Below are positions 61,790 through 64,000 of a stretch of 64,000 nucleotides of DNA, in pieces; positions within the stretch are counted from its first letter, which is position 1, and every line of letters starts with the position of its first letter. Below the pieces are notes generated by a model. The model was not told where the DNA came from. It did not search any database and saw only the letters and a list, made by a program, of their open reading frames with translations. This DNA comes from Kutzneria kofuensis (lineage in GTDB: Bacteria; Actinomycetota; Actinomycetes; Mycobacteriales; Pseudonocardiaceae), in the NCBI RefSeq assembly GCF_014203355.1, contig NZ_JACHIR010000001.1, positions 3,722,038 to 3,786,037 of the forward strand. The letters run 5' to 3'. The translations under genes were made by a program, and so were the position numbers.

Positions 61790-62925
61790 GACCCGTGCAG
61801 ATCACCGTCGGCGTCGGCGCGGGCGCCAAGTACCTCGGCGTCGACCACGTCATCGACCTCGGCCCGCTGCACCCGTCGGCGCACGGCGCGTACCGGCTGC
61901 GGCTCGTTGTCGACGACAACGTCGTCACGGAGGCCGAGCCGCTCGTCGGACACCTGCACCGCGGCGCGGAGAAGCTGTTCGAGGTCCGCGACTACCGGCA
62001 GGTGCTCACCCTGGCCAACCGGCACGACTGGCTCGCCGCCTTCTGCAACGAGCTGACCGTCGCGCTGGCGGTGGAGCGGATGACGGCTATGACCGTGCCG
62101 CCTCGGGCCGTGCGGCTGCGGATGATCCTGTGCGAGTTGAACCGGATGCTGGCGCACCTGGTGTTCCTCGCGCCGCTGACCCGGCAGCTCACCGGCGAGC
62201 CGACTCCCGGCACCACGGCTGCGCTGCGCGGCCGCGAGGCCGTGCAGGCGGTGATGGAACAGGCCTCCGGCGGGCGGATCCACTTCATGGCCAACCGGAT
62301 CGGTGGCCTGCGCGAGGACGTGCCCGCCACGTGGATCCCGAACGTCCGGGAGCTGCTCGGCTTGGTGGAGTCGCTGCTGCCGGCGATTCGATCGGCCACT
62401 GTGGACGATGACGCCTTCCGGTCCCGGCACGCCGGCCTCGGCGTTCTGACCCGCGACGCTGCGCTGGCGTTGGGGGTCACCGGCCCCACCGGACGGGCCA
62501 GCGGCGTCGACGTCGATCTACGACGCGACGGCGAACACCTTGCCTACCAGGACTTTCAGCCCGTCCTGGGGTCCACCGGCGACGCGCTGGCCCGGGTCGA
62601 ATGCGTCGTCGGCGAGGTCGAGCTGTCGCTGCGGCTGATCGCGTCCACCCTGGACGACCTGCCGTCCGGGCCGGTGAACCTGCGGCTGCCCAAGGCCGTC
62701 AAGGCCCCCGAGGGCTCCGTCTACGTGTGGACCGAGGCCCCGCTCGGCATCTCCGGCGTGCACCTCGCCTCACGCGGCGAGAAAACCCCGTGGCGGCTCA
62801 AGCTCCGCACCCCGTCGTTCAACAACGTGCAGGCGCTGTCCGCGCTGCTGCCCGGAACCCCGGTCGCCGACCTGCCCGCGGTGCTCGGGTCCTTCGCGGT
62901 TGTCGTCGGCGACATCGACAAGTGA
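61786..62925 (+). CDS. Orphan NuoD-like (complex I 49-kDa) protein
   Basis: 379 aa. The whole NuoD fold is present: DLGPLHPSAHGAYRLRL, GHLHRGAEKLFEVRDYRQVL, NRIGGLREDVP, TGPTGRASGVDVDLRRD, LRTPSFNNVQALSALLPG and terminal GDIDK. Against T. thermophilus Nqo4, His38 is kept (H33), Arg84 is kept (R79) and the HRG Arg is present (R59, equal to bovine Arg85). The quinone-ligand Tyr87 is Trp82. No other nuo genes are nearby, so this is a paralogue outside the main operon, perhaps a specialised or regulatory form. ATG 61786 overlaps the methyltransferase stop (ATGA). Confidence 0.85.
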   Translation: MRPVQITVGVGAGAKYLGVDHVIDLGPLHPSAHGAYRLRLVVDDNVVTEAEPLVGHLHRGAEKLFEVRDYRQVLTLANRHDWLAAFCNELTVALAVERMTAMTVPPRAVRLRMILCELNRMLAHLVFLAPLTRQLTGEPTPGTTAALRGREAVQAVMEQASGGRIHFMANRIGGLREDVPATWIPNVRELLGLVESLLPAIRSATVDDDAFRSRHAGLGVLTRDAALALGVTGPTGRASGVDVDLRRDGEHLAYQDFQPVLGSTGDALARVECVVGEVELSLRLIASTLDDLPSGPVNLRLPKAVKAPEGSVYVWTEAPLGISGVHLASRGEKTPWRLKLRTPSFNNVQALSALLPGTPVADLPAVLGSFAVVVGDIDK

Positions 62926-64000
62926 CTAGTCGTCCGAGCGGCGGCGGCGACGGCCGCGCGGCTCTTCCTGCCCCAGCGACGCCAGCAGCTCGCTGACGGA
63001 CTTGCCGGCGGCGTGCGCGCCGGAGTCCACCACGGGCGGCGGCGGGGCGGCCGGCGCCGGACCGGGCGTGGGCACCGGCGCGGTCCGCACCGGAATCGGC
63101 AGCTCCAGCGAGTTCGGCACCCAGTCGCCGAGTTCCGGGTCCCAGACGGGACCGTCCACCTCGGGCGGCGGCCCCGCGACCACGGGCGCCGGCTCGGGCT
63201 CGGGGCGACGGCGACGCCCGGAGGTCTCGGCCGGTGTCGGCCTCGGGGCCATCGCGGTGGCCTCGGCCTCGGGGCGACGGCGGCGGCCGGAGGTCTCGGC
63301 GGCGCGCGGCGGCTCCGGCTGACGGGCGGCCGGCTGCTTCGCGTCCGGGTTGAGGCGCATCGCCATCGTCGCCGGCTCGGGCCGCTGGGCCGGCTGCGAG
63401 CGCTGCTCGGGCTGCCTCGGCTCGGGCCGGCGCGGCTCCCGCGGCTCGGGCGCGCGCATCGGCTGCGACATGGCTTGGGACACCGGCTGCGCCATCGGCT
63501 GGGACGGCTCCGGCGGCCGCACCCGCATGCCGACCACATTGGGCACTCCGGTCGGGCGGGCCTCCGGCTGACGCGGCTCGGGCTGGCGCGGCTCCGGCTG
63601 CCGGGACTCGGGCCGGCGCTCGGCCGGCCGGGCCTCGGCGGCCTTCGCGGCGGCCGGGCGGCTCACGAACTGGGTCGCGGCCGGCTGCGCCGGGCGCTGC
63701 GGCTCACGCCGCGCCTGCCCCGTCGACCGGCTCAACGCCTCGGTCTGCGCGTTGCTGCGGCTGGCCTGGCGCGCCTGCTCGGGACGGCTCGGCTCCGGCC
63801 GGCGCGGCACTTGCTCCTTGGCGTTGGTGCGCAGCGGCTCGTGCGGGATCCGCTCGATCAGCTCGGTCGGCAGCACCGACTTGTCCGCCGGCGCCTCCTT
63901 GCGGACCGAACCGACCGTGATCGGCTTGCGGTCCTCCTTGGCGATGATCCGGTCCTCGCCCACGGCCAGCAGCCGGGACTGGTCGGACAGCGACCGCATC
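62926..64000 (-). CDS. Pro/Arg/Gln-rich protein, C-terminal part (runs off right edge)
   Basis: At least 358 residues with the N-terminus beyond the window; an in-frame ATG at 63999 is probably internal. It opens with SLSDQSRLLAVGEDRIIAKEDRKPITVGSV. A long low-complexity region follows, rich in Pro, Arg, Glu and Gln (RQPEPRQPEPRQPEARP, repeated SGRRRRPE units), then a short conserved-looking motif GPVWDPELGDWVPNS. The end is SVSELLASLGQEEPRGRRRRRSDD. Position near panC/DUF2520 suits the DUF6779 proteins of Pseudonocardiales (weak inference). Function unknown. Its stop directly abuts the convergent NuoD-like gene. Confidence 0.65.
   Translation of the reverse strand, partial: MRSLSDQSRLLAVGEDRIIAKEDRKPITVGSVRKEAPADKSVLPTELIERIPHEPLRTNAKEQVPRRPEPSRPEQARQASRSNAQTEALSRSTGQARREPQRPAQPAATQFVSRPAAAKAAEARPAERRPESRQPEPRQPEPRQPEARPTGVPNVVGMRVRPPEPSQPMAQPVSQAMSQPMRAPEPREPRRPEPRQPEQRSQPAQRPEPATMAMRLNPDAKQPAARQPEPPRAAETSGRRRRPEAEATAMAPRPTPAETSGRRRRPEPEPAPVVAGPPPEVDGPVWDPELGDWVPNSLELPIPVRTAPVPTPGPAPAAPPPPVVDSGAHAAGKSVSELLASLGQEEPRGRRRRRSDD

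Overview
The window is high-GC actinobacterial DNA, most likely from a Pseudonocardiales genome (Kutzneria/Actinosynnema/Lentzea-like; this placement is inference). The evidence is the codon use, frequent GTG/TTG starts, and markers such as Lsr2, CarD, ClpC, LpqE and an LAxTG (sortase E type) surface protein. Gene order partly matches the mycobacterial block lpqE-radA-(disA)-Rv3587c-canB-mutY ... carD-ispD-ispF-cysS-rlmB ... clpC-lsr2-lysS-coaX-panD-panC, but it is split and several accessory blocks sit inside it.

Layout. 0-1.2 kb: the cut-off start of a secreted protein, a decayed RCC1-repeat secreted protein (pseudogene) and tRNA-Thr(TGT). 1.5-7.3 kb: a ThrE-type exporter, then otsA and an OtsB-GH15 fusion for trehalose. 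7.4-10 kb: a metallo-beta-lactamase-fold hydrolase, an ECF sigma factor and a frameshifted CU044_5270-type membrane protein, with a tight cluster of DnaA-box-like 9-mers at 7387-7441. 10-14.2 kb: radA, lpqE, carD, ispD, ispF. 14.3-24.4 kb: a HAD protein, a large LAxTG-anchored SdrD-like repeat protein, cysS, rlmB, an MBOAT acyltransferase, RidA and a CMD-family protein. 24.4-29.2 kb: an unknown gene, a methyltransferase, a DUF1707 protein and a zinc ABC operon (znuA-znuC-znuB) with a Zur-like operator. 29.3-36.8 kb: a VanZ-like protein, a complete sugar ABC system (binding protein, two permeases, ATPase) and two LacI regulators with visible candidate operators.

36.8-40.1 kb: two or three poorly characterised exported or membrane proteins, including one built on perfect 72-bp repeats. 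40.3-45.7 kb: carbonic anhydrase, mutY, a small zinc-ribbon protein, a 2H phosphoesterase, an alpha/beta hydrolase, an M1 peptidase lipoprotein and a membrane EEP-family protein. 45.8-55.6 kb: clpC, then a MarR/MFS pair and an iron-siderophore ABC operon with an IdeR/DtxR-like box, then lsr2 and lysS. 55.6-64 kb: a methyltransferase; coaX, panD, panC and a DUF2520 Rossmann gene (pantothenate/CoA supply); a PrsW-like membrane protease; a MidA/NDUFAF7-like methyltransferase overlapping an orphan NuoD-like gene; and the end of a proline-rich protein that runs off the right edge.

Most of the window is core metabolism and maintenance. The most notable items are the NDUFAF7-like/NuoD-like gene pair, in which the arginine methylated in mitochondria is kept but the quinone-binding Tyr is Trp; the DnaA-box cluster; the LPGL-repeat secreted protein; the LAxTG adhesin with nine near-identical repeats; and a duplicated translation-start segment between znuC and znuB. 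No CRISPR array, integrase, transposase or biosynthetic gene cluster was seen.
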